A stretch of DNA of 64,000 bases from WHSW01 sp963769945 (GCA_963769945.1 CAVYOA010000004.1:124001-188000), one strand, 5' to 3'. Counted from the first letter of the stretch, positions 53,775-63,079 are shown. Notes: generated by a model from the sequence alone, not told the origin. Made by a program: numbers and translations.

Positions 53775-55174
53775 GCGACTTCTACTCCCAACTCGTCAAC
53801 AGCCGCATCGGCGGACTCGTCGCCTCCAACGTCGGCCTGCCCCAGCCGGTCGAGCTCGACCGTTACGTCGAGGGCGCGCCGGTGATCCAAGGCGAGGTGC
53901 TGGTAGGTGCGACGGAGGGCAGCCGGCTTGCGGCGCCGATCGCCCGAGTTCTGGCGGCGATCGACGCTGAGGTCCGTAGCGAGCTCGAGGGCGAGGTGCG
54001 TAGCGCGCTTGGCGAGGCCGGTCTCGACGCCTCGGTGTGGAACGCCGACGCAGCCGGGGACCAGCGCTTCAAGGCACTCGTCTTCGACGCGACCGCAATC
54101 GGCGACTCCACCCGGTTGCGGGAGCTCAGGGATTTCTTCGGCCCGACGATCCGCCGCGTCGAGCAATCCGGGCGCGTGATCGTGCTGGCGACGCCCCCCG
54201 AGGACTGCGCGACCCCGCGCGCCGCGACAGCCCAGCGGGCCCTGGAGGGCTTCGTTCGCTCGGTCGGCAAAGAGGTACGCCGCGGCGCCAGCGCGCAGCT
54301 CGTCTACGTCGCGCCCGGCGCCGAGGACCAAATCGAATCGACGTTGCGGTTCCTGCTCTCGCCGCGCTCGGCCTACGTTTCGGGCCAGGTGGTGCGGATC
54401 GCGCCCTCTGAGCGCCATCCCGAGATCGACTGGCAGCGCCCGCTGGCAGGCAAGGTGGCGCTAGTCACCGGAGCTTCGCGCGGGATCGGCGCCGAGGTGG
54501 CGCGCGTGCTCGCTCGCGATGGCGCCCACGTAGTCGGCCTCGACATCCCGGCGCTGGCAGACGACCTCGACCGGCTCATGGGAGAGATCGGCGGCTCTTG
54601 GGTCACGGTCGACATCACCACAGCGCAGGCGCCCACGGTCATCGCCGACCAGCTGGAAGGCGAGCACGGCGGCGTCGATGTCGTGGTCCACAACGCCGGC
54701 GTGACCAAGGACAAGACGCTTGGGCGAATGGATGAAGGGCGCTGGAGCGTGCTTATGGAGATCAACCTCTGCGCACAGGAGCGCATCGACGACGAGCTGC
54801 TAGGCCGCGACCTGCTTCGCCCCGACGGCCGCGTGATCAGCGTCTCCTCGATCTCTGGGATCGCCGGCAACGCAGGTCAGACCAACTACGCGACTTCGAA
54901 GGCTGGCGTGATCGGCATGGTGCAGTCGATGGCGCCGCTGTTGAGCAAACGCGCGGCGACGATCAACGCGGTCGCGCCCGGCTTCATCGAGACGGCGATG
55001 ACCGCGGCGATGCCGATCGCAACGCGTGAAGCCGGCAGACGGATGAACTCGATGAGCCAGGGCGGCTTGCCGCTTGATGTCGGTGAAACGATCGCGTGGC
55101 TCGCGAGCCCGGGCTCGGCCGGCGTCAACGGCAACGTGATCCGGGTCTGCGGCCAGAGCCTGATCGGGGCATGA
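53771..55174 (+). CDS. fabG4: FabG4-type high-molecular-weight 3-oxoacyl reductase
   Basis: A 467-residue two-domain SDR. The N-terminal part (to about residue 215) is a degenerate flavodoxin/Rossmann-like domain; the C-terminal SDR has ALVTGASRGIGAEVARVLARD (cofactor), VVVHNAGVTKDKTLGRM, RVISVSSISGIAGNAGQTNYATSK (Ser, Tyr, Lys) and APGFIETAMT. It matches mycobacterial FabG4 (Rv0242c), which reduces 3-oxoacyl-CoA/ACP with NADH. Start overlaps the thiolase stop; the last 4 bases overlap the dehydratase start. Confidence 0.93.
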   Translation: MSDFYSQLVNSRIGGLVASNVGLPQPVELDRYVEGAPVIQGEVLVGATEGSRLAAPIARVLAAIDAEVRSELEGEVRSALGEAGLDASVWNADAAGDQRFKALVFDATAIGDSTRLRELRDFFGPTIRRVEQSGRVIVLATPPEDCATPRAATAQRALEGFVRSVGKEVRRGASAQLVYVAPGAEDQIESTLRFLLSPRSAYVSGQVVRIAPSERHPEIDWQRPLAGKVALVTGASRGIGAEVARVLARDGAHVVGLDIPALADDLDRLMGEIGGSWVTVDITTAQAPTVIADQLEGEHGGVDVVVHNAGVTKDKTLGRMDEGRWSVLMEINLCAQERIDDELLGRDLLRPDGRVISVSSISGIAGNAGQTNYATSKAGVIGMVQSMAPLLSKRAATINAVAPGFIETAMTAAMPIATREAGRRMNSMSQGGLPLDVGETIAWLASPGSAGVNGNVIRVCGQSLIGA

Positions 55175-56110
55175 GCGAGCGGGTTCGGCGCCTCGATGCG
55201 TCGCCGTCGGCGCTGTCGATTTACGCCCGCGCTGGGCTGGGCGCGGTCCCCGGCAGCGGTCGTCTGCCCTTTCTTGCCGGCGGGGGCGGGGATGTGCCCG
55301 AGACCGTGTTCGAGCTCGACGACGTCGCCGTCGATCTCGAGCATCTGGCCGCCTACTGTCGCGTCTGCAACTTCGGCTTGCGCCAGACGCTGCCACCGAC
55401 GTATCCGCACGTCCTCGCCTTCCCGATGCACCTGGCGTTGATGACCGACCCGAGCTTTCCCGTGCCCGCGATCGGCTCCGTGCACTTCGCCAACGAGATC
55501 ACCCAGCGCCGGCCGATTCGAGTCGGCGAGGAGCTCTCGCTTCGGGTGCGCGCGACCAGGCTCGAGGCGCATCCAAAGGGACGGACGTTCTCGCTTCTGA
55601 CCGAGGCGCAGGTCGGCGAGGAGGTGGTGTGGGAGTCGCGGAGCACGAACCTGCGGCGGGACGAGGGCATCGGGTGGTGGTGAGGGTTCGGTCAGTGAGG
55701 GGGTAAGGCACCCGAGCGCAAGTGGCGCTGGCGAAGGCGTCGACGTCACCGAGCTCTCAACAGAGGCGGAGTGGAGGCTTGGCGGCGATCTCGGGCGGCG
55801 CTATGCGGGCGTCTCGGGTGATCGCAACCCGATCCATCTCTATGGGCTGACCGCGAAGGCGTTCGGCTTTCCTGGCCAGATCGCCCACGGTATGTGGACC
55901 AAGGCGCGCTGCCTCGCCCAGCTCGAGCCGCGCCTGCCAGGCGCGTTCACGGTCGAAGTCGCCTTCAAGCGCCCGATCCTGCTGCCCGCCACGGTCGAGT
56001 TCGCCAGCGACGCCGGCGCCGACGGCGCGATCCGCTTCGGCGTCCGCAGCCCCTCCGGCGAGCCCCATCTCGCCGGTGCGATCACCCCGCAACCGCCGAG
56101 CGGCAGCTAA
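55171..56110 (+). CDS. MaoC-type double-hotdog enoyl-CoA/acyl dehydratase (HtdX-like), one indel
   Basis: N-terminal hotdog: LPPTYPHVLAFPMHLALMTD, IGSVHFANEITQRRPIRVGEE. The frame then hits a TGA at 55681-55683, yet the C-terminal hotdog continues at once in another frame: EWRLGGDLGRRYAGVSGDRN, PIHLYGLTAKAFGFPGQIAHG (catalytic Asp/His), MWTKARC, ending at 56110. No start codon lies in that frame before the domain, so one gene of about 310 residues with an indel near 55665-55710 fits best. It hydrates trans-2-enoyl-CoA. It completes the set with FabG4, thiolase and ACADs, like Rv0241c-Rv0244c in mycobacteria. Confidence 0.8.
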
Positions 56111-56147
56111 CGCCAACTATTGGACGAAATCTGCCGCTCGGCGGTGG

Positions 56148-56807
56148 TCAGAGGCCGAGGCGGGATCGCAGCTCGGGGGAGTGGAGTGAGTCGACGAGCT
56201 CGTGGGCCTCGCCGAGGTCGACGCCTTCGAGCGAGGGGACGCCGATCACGGTGAGACCGGCCGCGACGCCCGCTGCAACTCCCGTCGGCGAGTCCTCGAG
56301 CACGATCACGTCGGGGCTCGGGTCGACGCGCAGCTGGCGACACGCCTCGAGGTAGGGATCGGGCGCCGGTTTCGGCGCCGCGACCTCGTGCCCGCTGACG
56401 ACGACATCGAAGCACCCGCTCATCTCGACGAGCTCGAGCGCGACGTCGATGAACAGCCGTGGCGAGTTGGAAACCAGGCCGACGGGCACCTCACGGTCGC
56501 GCAGCGCTTCCACCAATTCGACAGCTCCGGGCATCGTCTCAATCCCGCGCTTGAGCTCGGCAAGGACGAGCTCGTCGAGCTCGGCGGTCAGCTCGGTTGC
56601 CTTGCCCGGCTCGTCTAGGAACTTCTCCAGCATGGCGCCGTTGATGTGAGCCGGGGTGCCGACGAGCTTCTGCTTGTGGGCCAGGGTGAACTCGCGCCCG
56701 CGGCGCCCGAACAAATCCTGCTCGGCGCGAGTCCAGACCGTCTCGGTGTCTAGCAGGAGACCGTCGTTATCGAATATGACCGCTGCCGGCCGCGTCAAGT
56801 CGTTCAA
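56148..56807 (-). CDS. HAD-superfamily hydrolase (beta-phosphoglucomutase-like)
   Basis: A 219-residue enzyme. Motif I AVIFDNDGLLLDTET (nucleophile Asp and acid/base Asp), motif II VGLVSNSPR, motif III APKPAPDPYL (Lys), motif IV VIVLEDSPTGVAAGVAAGL. The cap domain follows motif I (VWTRAEQDLFGRRG). It dephosphorylates or isomerises a sugar phosphate; the exact substrate is unknown. Converges on the dehydratase gene. The SDR gene lies just upstream on the same strand. Confidence 0.93.
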   Translation of the reverse strand: MNDLTRPAAVIFDNDGLLLDTETVWTRAEQDLFGRRGREFTLAHKQKLVGTPAHINGAMLEKFLDEPGKATELTAELDELVLAELKRGIETMPGAVELVEALRDREVPVGLVSNSPRLFIDVALELVEMSGCFDVVVSGHEVAAPKPAPDPYLEACRQLRVDPSPDVIVLEDSPTGVAAGVAAGLTVIGVPSLEGVDLGEAHELVDSLHSPELRSRLGL

Positions 56808-56808
56808 G

Positions 56809-57660
56809 TCACGACGGAGCCGACGGGCCCCAGTCGTCGACGAAGAGGTCGAGCATCAGCTCTCCCTCCGCTTCCTTGTAGATGCTGAAGTCGGTGACGC
56901 CCGCCTCGGCGAGCACCTCGTCGTCGATGAAGGCGTTGCCGGTGCACTCCCGCGGATCGCGGCGCAGGATCTCGTGGGCCGCGTCGGCATAGATCTCGGG
57001 TGTGCGCGCCCGTGCCATCGCGGCGTCGCCGCCGAGCAGATTCTGCACGGCGGCCGTGGCGATTAGGGTGCGCGGCCAGAGGCAGTTGCCGGCAACGCCG
57101 TGCTCGGCCTCGTCGGCAGCGAGGCCGAGGGTCAGCATCGTCATCCCCATTTTCGAGAGCGTGTAGGGCGCGTTGTTCTTGAGCCACTTCGGGTCGGCAC
57201 TCAGCGGTGGCGACAGCGTCAGCACATGGGCGTGAGATGACTCGCGCAGGTGGGGGAGGGCAGTTCGGCTTAGGAGGAAGGTGCCGCGCGTGTTGATGTC
57301 TGCCATCAGGTCGTAGCGCTTGGGCTCGAGCTCGGAGATCGGCACGAGGTTGATCGCGCTGGCGTTGTTGACGACGATGTCGATGCCGCCGAAGTGCTGC
57401 GCGGTCTGTGCCGCCGCAGCGGCGACCTGTTCGTCGTCGCGCACGTCGCCGACGATCGCCAGGGCCTCGCCGCCGGCCTGTTCGATCTCTTCGGCGGCGG
57501 TGTAGATCGTGCCCGGCAGCTTCGGGTGCGGCTCGGCGGTCTTGGCCATGATCGCGACGCGGGCGCCGTCACGGGCCAGTCGCTTGGCGATCGCAAGGCC
57601 GATGCCTCGGCTGCCGCCCGACATCAACACGACCTTGCCCGCCAGCGGTGAATCGTTCAT
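56809..57660 (-). CDS. Short-chain dehydrogenase (HSDL2-like)
   Basis: A 283-residue SDR. Cofactor motif VVLMSGGSRGIGLAIAKRLA, RVAIMAKTAEPHPKLPGTIY, IVVNNASAINL, LTLSPPL, Tyr-Lys in APYTLSKMGMTML, and WPRTLIATAAVQNLLGG. This fits the HSDL2 branch, which is associated with fatty acid and sterol metabolism in eukaryotes and common in actinobacteria. The SCP2 domain of eukaryotic HSDL2 is missing. Starts next to the acyltransferase gene; its stop is one base from the HAD start, so they are coupled. Confidence 0.9.
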   Translation of the reverse strand: MNDSPLAGKVVLMSGGSRGIGLAIAKRLARDGARVAIMAKTAEPHPKLPGTIYTAAEEIEQAGGEALAIVGDVRDDEQVAAAAAQTAQHFGGIDIVVNNASAINLVPISELEPKRYDLMADINTRGTFLLSRTALPHLRESSHAHVLTLSPPLSADPKWLKNNAPYTLSKMGMTMLTLGLAADEAEHGVAGNCLWPRTLIATAAVQNLLGGDAAMARARTPEIYADAAHEILRRDPRECTGNAFIDDEVLAEAGVTDFSIYKEAEGELMLDLFVDDWGPSAPS

Positions 57661-57702
57661 CGACCTGACGCTATTCGATCGGCCGCATCGGCCCCGCAGG
57701 GC

Positions 57703-58779
57703 TCAGAACGGACGCTCGGCCTCGTCGCCGCGGCGGTGCTGGCCAACCCAGTCGTCGACGCGTTGCCATTGCTGATAGAGCCATCGCGTGCGCGCTTGAT
57801 CGCCGGCCGGGATCGTGTCGGCAGCGCAGCGCCAGTAGCGAACACGGATAGTCCGACCGACGAGCCCGCCGGCCCAGATGTCGGAGATGTACTGAAAACC
57901 GTCGAAGCCGACGTGGCCGCAGAAGACAATGTCCACTCCCGCGGCGCTGTCGAGCAGCGCCAGTGGGCCGCCGAGGCGCGGCGGCAGCAGGTTCTCGAGG
58001 CGGTTGGCCATCGGCGCGATCTCCGGCTGGCGCTCGGCGATCACCTCCTGCGCGCGGGCAATCTTCTTCTCTGTCGCGCGCGTGCCTTCGGGATAGACGA
58101 GGATGCCCTCGCCGGGCCCGAGATCGTCGGCCAAGGTTGCGAGCGTGGCGATCTCGGCTTCGGGGTCGGTCGAGGCGCGACGGATGTACACCGTCGGCAC
58201 CCAGCGACCGCCGATGTCGATCGTGGGAATGATCTGGAGCTCGCGCTTGAGCACGAAGCGTAAGCCGATGCCGTGCGCGGCGGTAACGGTGTAGTCGGGC
58301 AGGACGTTGTCGATGATGCTGGCGTGGCGCATCATGATCACGATCGGCCCCGGAGCGACCTGCTCGAGACCCTCGATCTCGAAGCGCAGCCCGAACAGCA
58401 CCCTGATTCCGCCCATGTGGCTGCGCGCCCAATGCAGGCGCAGGCCGTAGAGCAGGCGGCGCCGGCGCAGCGAGCCCTTGCCGAACGGTCCGGCGGTGAC
58501 GATCCAGATGGCGGCGAGACCGGCGAGGGCGCGCATCTCACCGAACAAGAACCACCACAGAAACGCAACCAGCCGGGCGCCGACCCAAGGCTTTCGCCGG
58601 CCTAGCCAGAGGGCGAGATCGACAACGGCCGCAGCCACCACCAGCAGCGGCAGCAACACCGTGACCAAGATGAAGGCGAGCAGCTCGAGCGAGATCCCGC
58701 GAACCCGGCGAATGATGCGCGCACCGCGTGCACCGTCATCCTCAAACAGCGGTCCGGCTGTGGGTGGCAGGATGCGCAT
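57703..58779 (-). CDS. 1-acylglycerol-3-phosphate acyltransferase family protein
   Basis: A 358-residue membrane protein from the ATG at 58779. There are one or two TM segments near the start (LLAFILVTVLLPLLVVAAAVV), then acyltransferase motifs: MMRHASIIDNVLP (H-x4-D), IGGRWVPTVYIRR, ILVYPEGTRATEKKI and IAPMANRLENLLP. It likely transfers an acyl group to a lysophospholipid or similar acceptor at the membrane. No plsC partner is adjacent. The upstream region drives the divergent riboswitch. Confidence 0.88.
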   Translation of the reverse strand: MRILPPTAGPLFEDDGARGARIIRRVRGISLELLAFILVTVLLPLLVVAAAVVDLALWLGRRKPWVGARLVAFLWWFLFGEMRALAGLAAIWIVTAGPFGKGSLRRRRLLYGLRLHWARSHMGGIRVLFGLRFEIEGLEQVAPGPIVIMMRHASIIDNVLPDYTVTAAHGIGLRFVLKRELQIIPTIDIGGRWVPTVYIRRASTDPEAEIATLATLADDLGPGEGILVYPEGTRATEKKIARAQEVIAERQPEIAPMANRLENLLPPRLGGPLALLDSAAGVDIVFCGHVGFDGFQYISDIWAGGLVGRTIRVRYWRCAADTIPAGDQARTRWLYQQWQRVDDWVGQHRRGDEAERPF

Positions 58780-58836
58780 CAACCTCGATCCTAGGCCCTG
58801 ATTTAGCCTGCACCTGGGCGCTTTGTGAGCATCTGC

Positions 58837-58865
58837 TTGCAAACGTCCTTGCAGATTTGTACACT
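58837..58865 (+). promoter_or_regulatory. Sigma-70-type promoter upstream of the riboswitch
   Basis: TTGCAA (58837-58842) and TACACT (58860-58865) are separated by exactly 17 bases. A start near 58872 would place the riboswitch at the beginning of the leader. The match is moderate, since the -35 has three of the last bases changed. Confidence 0.6.
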
Positions 58866-58884
58866 CGCGGCCTCGAACAACAGG

Positions 58885-59026
58885 TAATGCCGAATCTCGG
58901 GCTCTGTCACAGGGCGCGAGAGCGGGGGAACCATCTGTATCGGGGCTAACCCGGCCAAGCCTCACTGAGGCCGCCGGGGGCGCAGGCTCTTTCAGCGCCA
59001 GCCCGTCAGCTAACCCCGTAGGCCGA
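58885..59026 (+). ncRNA. c-di-AMP (ydaO-yuaA) riboswitch
   Basis: The 58885-59026 leader carries the conserved blocks of the ydaO-yuaA class in order: GCCGAATC, GGGGGAACCA at 58924-58933, CGGGGCTAACC, and near the 3' end CAGCTAACCCCGTAGGC followed by CGACGAAAGG. The class binds c-di-AMP and turns off expression of cell-wall and osmotic genes when the messenger is high. The downstream gene is an M23 peptidase, a typical actinobacterial target. Paired arms were judged by eye, so boundaries are approximate. Confidence 0.88.
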
Positions 59027-59045
59027 CGAAAGGGAAACGGTCACG

Positions 59046-59615
59046 TTGACGCACTTGAGACGGAGATCCGCGCGCTCGGCGCTAGCTGGGACCGGCGCAA
59101 CGATGATGCTCGCGGCCCTCGCCGCGGGCGCCTGGGCCGCCGGCAGCGGCGGCGTTGGGCCCGGAGGTGGAGGCGTGGGCGACGAGGCCCTGCCGATCCC
59201 CGCCGGCCTGGAGGCCGCGTTCCCGGTGGTCGGCCGCCACACCTACGGCGACGGCCTCGGCGCCGGCCGCGACCACCAGGGCATAGACCTGATGGCCAAC
59301 TGCGGCAAGCGCGTAGTCGCCGCCTATCCGGGACGGGTCGAGTTTCGCGAGTACCACGGTTCCGCCGGCAACTACGTCGTCATCGACGGCAAGCGCCGGC
59401 TCGAAGACACCGTCTACATGCATCTGCAGGAGGCCTCCTACGTTCGCAAGCGAGAGGCCGTCGTCGCCGGCCAGACGATCGGCCGCGTGGGAACGACGGG
59501 CAACTCCAGCGCCTGCCACCTGCATTTCGAGATGTGGTCCGGTCCGGGCTGGTACGACGGCGGCTCGCCAGTCGATCCTGAGCCATTTTTGCGCAGCGTC
59601 GACAAGAAGCGCTGA
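59046..59615 (+). CDS. M23-family cell-wall peptidase (LytM-like)
   Basis: A 189-residue secreted protein starting with TTG after AAAGGGA. Signal or anchor sequence ALAGTGATMMLAALAAGAWA, a Gly-rich linker, then the M23 zinc domain: DHQGIDLMANCGKRVVAAYPG (H and D ligands), TVYMHLQEASY, AVVAGQTIGRVGTTGNSSACHLHFEMW (HxH). It cleaves peptidoglycan cross-links outside the cell. The riboswitch in its leader ties its level to c-di-AMP, which many actinobacteria use to control wall turnover. Confidence 0.92.
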   Translation: MTHLRRRSARSALAGTGATMMLAALAAGAWAAGSGGVGPGGGGVGDEALPIPAGLEAAFPVVGRHTYGDGLGAGRDHQGIDLMANCGKRVVAAYPGRVEFREYHGSAGNYVVIDGKRRLEDTVYMHLQEASYVRKREAVVAGQTIGRVGTTGNSSACHLHFEMWSGPGWYDGGSPVDPEPFLRSVDKKR

Positions 59616-59624
59616 GCTAGCGGT

Positions 59625-61167
59625 CTAGCGGCCGGCGATCGCGATCGGTATCGCCGTTGAGCTGTCGGCGCTCGTATCGGCACCAGCGCGAGCGAACTCC
59701 ATCGCCTCGTCGTCGACGGCGCCGTAGCGCATCAGGACGATGTCGCGCGCGTAGTTTTGGTGCAGGCGCCACGGTGGCCGCTGCCCCTGTCTGGGCAGCG
59801 TGTCGATCGCGCGCAGGACGTAGCCGGAGTTGAAGTCGATGAACGGCTCGGTCGGCAGCGACGGATCGGGGCCGCGGGCCACGCACAGCTGATAGCCGCG
59901 GGCGTCCATGTGGTTGAGCAGGCGGCACACGTGCTCGGCGACGAGGTCGCACTTCAGCGTCCACGAGGCATTGGTGTAGCCCAACGCGAGCGCCAGATTC
60001 GGGACGCCGCAGACCATCATGCCCTTGTAAGCGACGGTCTTCGAGAGGTCGATCTCGCGCCCGTCGACCGAGATCTCGAACCCGCCGAGCGGCAGCAGGT
60101 TGAGGCCGGTGGCGGTGACGATCACGTCCGCCTCAAGCTCGGCGCCCGATTCGAGCTCGAGTCCGGCCTCGGTGAAGGTCTTGATCCGGTCGGTGACGAT
60201 CGTTGCCTCGCCGCGGCCCAGCGAGGCGAAGAGGTCGCCGTCGGGCACGAGGCAGACGCGCTGGTCCCACGGGTTGTAGCTGGGCTTGAAATGGGTGTCG
60301 ACGTCGAAGCCCGGCGGCAGCTGGCTCTTTACGCCCCTGCGAATCACGGCTCGAACGAGCTTTGGCCGCCGCCGGCTGAGCTGAAAGAAGGCCGATGTGA
60401 TCAGCACGTTCTTCCAGCGCACAACCGCGTAGGCGAGCTTGGTGGGCAGGAGACGTCGCAAGAAGTTGGCGATCGGATCGCGCCCCGGTAGCGAGATCAC
60501 GTAGCTCGGGGAGCGCTGGAGCATCGTCACGTGCGCCGCCTTGGAGGCCATCGCCGGGACGAGCGTGACCGCGGTGGCGCCGCTGCCGATAACGACCACG
60601 CGCTTGCCCTCGTAGTCGAGGTCGTCGGGCCAGTGCTGGGGATGGACGACCTCTCCGCCAAAGCGCTCGACGCCGGCGAAGTCCGGCGTATAGCCCTCGT
60701 CGTAGCGGTAGTAACCGGTGCAGCTGAAAAGGAAGCCGCACGTGAAGCGTCGTCGTCTCGCCAGTGTCTGTGAGCTCGGCCTCAACCGTCCAGGTCGCGG
60801 TCTGCGACGACCAACTGAGGGCAACGACGCGATGGCCGAAACGGATCTCGCTCTCGATGCCGTGCTCGGCGGCGGTTTCACGAACGTAGTCGCGGATCGA
60901 CGGACCGTCAGCGATCGCCTTCGCTTCCTCCCACGGCTTGAACGAGTAGCCGAGCGTGAACATGTCGGAGTCCGAGCGGATGCCGGGATAGCGAAACAGG
61001 TCCCAGGTCCCGCCGATAGCCTCGCGGGCCTCGAGGATCGCGAAGGTCTTGTGCGGGCATCTCGCCTTGAGGTGACACGCAGCACCGATCCCCGAGAGGC
61101 CGGCGCCGACGATGAGCACATCGACGTGCTCGGCCGGTCGGTCGCTCGCCAGCACAGGATCGCTCAT
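59625..61167 (-). CDS. Flavin-containing monooxygenase, one indel
   Basis: ATG at 61167. N-terminal frame has FAD motif VLIVGAGLSGIGAACHLKA, AIGGTWDLFRYPGIRSDSDM (FMO/BVMO fingerprint) and RFGHRVVALSWSSQT. It then changes frame at about 60745-60760 and continues TCGFLFSCTGYYRYDEGYTP, VVVIGSGATAVTLVPAMA (NADP), LVPDGDLFASLGRGEATIV, VIVTATGLNLLPLGGFE to the stop at 59625. About 513 residues once corrected. It is a Baeyer-Villiger-type or FMO-type enzyme oxidising a hydrophobic substrate. The break looks like one extra base. Confidence 0.85.
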
Positions 61168-61273
61168 CGCGGCCGGCGGCTCTGTGACGGACGACAAGCT
61201 CCGACCAGCGACGTACATGGCGTCGCCCGGCGCGCGACCTCGATCTCCGGCTTGCTTCGCGGGTAGAGCACCG

Positions 61274-61718
61274 CTACGAGTCTGGGTCGTTGGCTGCGGC
61301 TGCGACCCGCTCCAGAGCATCGACCGATTGGTCGAGCCAGCGGCGGAAATAAAACTTGCCGAGGATGGAGTCGAAGATGCGGTCGCCGAGGCTGCGAGGG
61401 TCGATGCCGAACTCGACGTCGACGAATGTGTTTCCCCGTGCTTCGGTCAGCGTCCAGCGAGCGTAGGTCCCGGTCTCGGCGCAGCTCATGTGAATCTCGT
61501 GCAAGTCGTCGAGCTGGTCGACCTGTCATCGTCGTCTGATGAGTCCGGCCGGTTGGCGTCCGGGTGACCTGCGCGTAGTTGCTGCCCTCGTCGAACTGTT
61601 CGCCGCGGACCTCAACCACCCGCGGCCACCACTCGGGATGGCGGCGGGGATCGCCTACCAACTCCCAGATCCTGCTCGGCGAAGCAGCGATGAGCACTTG
61701 TGTGCGAACGGTCGACAT
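61274..61718 (-). CDS. SRPBCC-family protein, one indel
   Basis: ATG at 61718: TQVLIAASPSRIWELVGDP, EWWPRVVEVRGEQFDEG. The frame breaks near 61526 and continues VDQLDDLHEIHMSCAETGTY, ARWTLTEARGNTFVDVEFG, LGDRIFDSILGKFYFRRWLD, stopping at 61274, about 147 residues. Helix-grip fold that binds a hydrophobic ligand. A second SRPBCC gene in the window (11900) also has a frameshift. The end lies 107 bases upstream of the monooxygenase start on the same strand. Confidence 0.78.
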
Positions 61719-61795
61719 TTGATCGCGCCATTCTCATCCGGCCCTTCGTCTCCTGGCCCTCGCGGCAGCAGGCGCGTCGCGGAGTAGTGGCGCTC

Positions 61796-62152
61796 TCAGT
61801 CGCGCGGCGCGTAGCGATGGTGCAGCATCAGATCGTTGCCGTCGGGGTCGGTGAAGAAGGCCATGTGACAGACGCCTGTGTCGAGAACGTCGCCGGCGAA
61901 GGCGACGCCCTTGGCCTCGAGCTCGGCCCGCGCAGCGGCGACGTCGTCGACGTGGATCGCGGGGTGAGCGTTCTTTTGCGGCGCAAACTCCATCCCGAAG
62001 CTCGCCGGCTCCCAGATCCCGAAGCAGGTGTCGCCGATCCAGAACTCAGACGACCCTTTTTCGTCAGGCCGCAGCCCGAGAGTGTCGACGTAGAACGCTC
62101 GCGAGCGCTCGCTGTCGGTCGAAGGGATGCCGATGAAGTCGAGCTTGTCCAT
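61796..62152 (-). CDS. VOC-family (glyoxalase/bleomycin-resistance-fold) protein
   Basis: A 118-residue protein with one VOC module: LDFIGIPSTDSERSRAFYVDTLGL, FGIWEPASFGMEFAPQK, HPAIHVDDVAAARAELEAKG, AFFTDPDGNDLMLHHRY. Metal-binding His and Glu candidates are present. It may be a dioxygenase- or isomerase-like enzyme or drug-binding protein; substrate unknown. Part of a string of small minus-strand enzyme genes. Confidence 0.92.
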   Translation of the reverse strand: MDKLDFIGIPSTDSERSRAFYVDTLGLRPDEKGSSEFWIGDTCFGIWEPASFGMEFAPQKNAHPAIHVDDVAAARAELEAKGVAFAGDVLDTGVCHMAFFTDPDGNDLMLHHRYAPRD

Positions 62153-62182
62153 ACCTTCCTCCTGGTCGTTGACTTGTGCGCC

Positions 62183-62578
62183 CTACCTTGGCAACCCCGC
62201 CGTCTCGAAGGCGTCCGCGCGCTCGCGAACGGTCTCGAAGCGGATCACCTTGCCACCTCGGAATGTCCAGACGTGGAAGTAGCGCAGCTCGGTGGCGGCG
62301 CCGCTGCCGCCCCCGACCCCGCTCTGAGTCACGGCGACGACAGCACTGTCGCCGGCCTCGATCATCTCCGTGGCTTCGATCGTTAGCTGCTCCCAGGGCT
62401 CGAGGAAGCTGCGCATGTATTCGGCGACGGCCTCCGTCCCGAGATAGGTGCCGGCGTCGGGAAACTGGGGCCGCATGACGAAGACGATGAGCGGGTCGTA
62501 GAGCCCGGTTTCGCGGAAGTCACCCTGGCTCCAGCGCTCGTAGACGCCCCGGAGGATCTCGAGGTTCTGCGACGACAT
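62183..62578 (-). CDS. SnoaL/NTF2-like protein
   Basis: A 131-residue protein. LEILRGVYERWSQGDFRETG, EAVAEYMRSFLEPWEQL, ATEMIEAGDSAVVAVTQSGVG, FHVWTFRGGKVIRFETV are the standard NTF2-like cone strands and helices. These proteins are small hydrolases, isomerases or ligand binders. Starts 30 bases upstream of the VOC gene on the same strand and is likely co-transcribed. Confidence 0.92.
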   Translation of the reverse strand: MSSQNLEILRGVYERWSQGDFRETGLYDPLIVFVMRPQFPDAGTYLGTEAVAEYMRSFLEPWEQLTIEATEMIEAGDSAVVAVTQSGVGGGSGAATELRYFHVWTFRGGKVIRFETVRERADAFETAGLPR

Positions 62579-62634
62579 CGCCTCGCAGTATCGCGCTGAC
62601 GCCGCCGGCCCGTGGGTAACGTGGGGCGAGGCCG

Positions 62635-63069
62635 ATGTGGGTGCAACACGAGATCACGCTCGAAGCGAGGCCGCGAGGGTTTCACCTCGTGGGCGACGAG
62701 ATCGAAAGCGCGGTGCGCGAGCTCGCCGACGTCCGTCTCGGTCTGCTGCATCTGCACCTGCTTCACACCTCGTGCGCGCTGGCGCTGAATGAGAACGCCA
62801 GCCCCGATGTGCGCACCGACCTCGCGACCTGGTTCGACCGCGCGATCGAAGAGGGCGCCGAGTACTGGCGCCACACCCTCGAGGGCCCCGACGATATGCC
62901 GGCGCACGTCAAGTCCGTGCTTGTCGGACCGTCGCTGACCTTGCCGATCGCCGACGGCGCTGTGGCGCTCGGCACCTGGCAGGGGATCTACTTGTGCGAG
63001 TTTCGCGACCGCGGCGGGGCACGAAAGCTGATCGCCACACTCAACGGCGAGGACTCCAACGACGCTTGA
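62635..63069 (+). CDS. yjbQ: YjbQ-family (UPF0047) protein
   Basis: A 144-residue protein with the whole UPF0047 fingerprint: LHLLHTSCALALNENASPDVR, DDMPAHVKSVLVG and LGTWQGIYLCEFRDRGGARK, with conserved His/Asp/Glu residues for a metal site. YjbQ members show weak thiamin-phosphate synthase activity and an otherwise unclear role. Divergent from the SnoaL-like gene by 56 bases; convergent with the ABC permease gene. Confidence 0.93.
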   Translation: MWVQHEITLEARPRGFHLVGDEIESAVRELADVRLGLLHLHLLHTSCALALNENASPDVRTDLATWFDRAIEEGAEYWRHTLEGPDDMPAHVKSVLVGPSLTLPIADGAVALGTWQGIYLCEFRDRGGARKLIATLNGEDSNDA

Positions 63070-63079
63070 CCGGCGCCGG

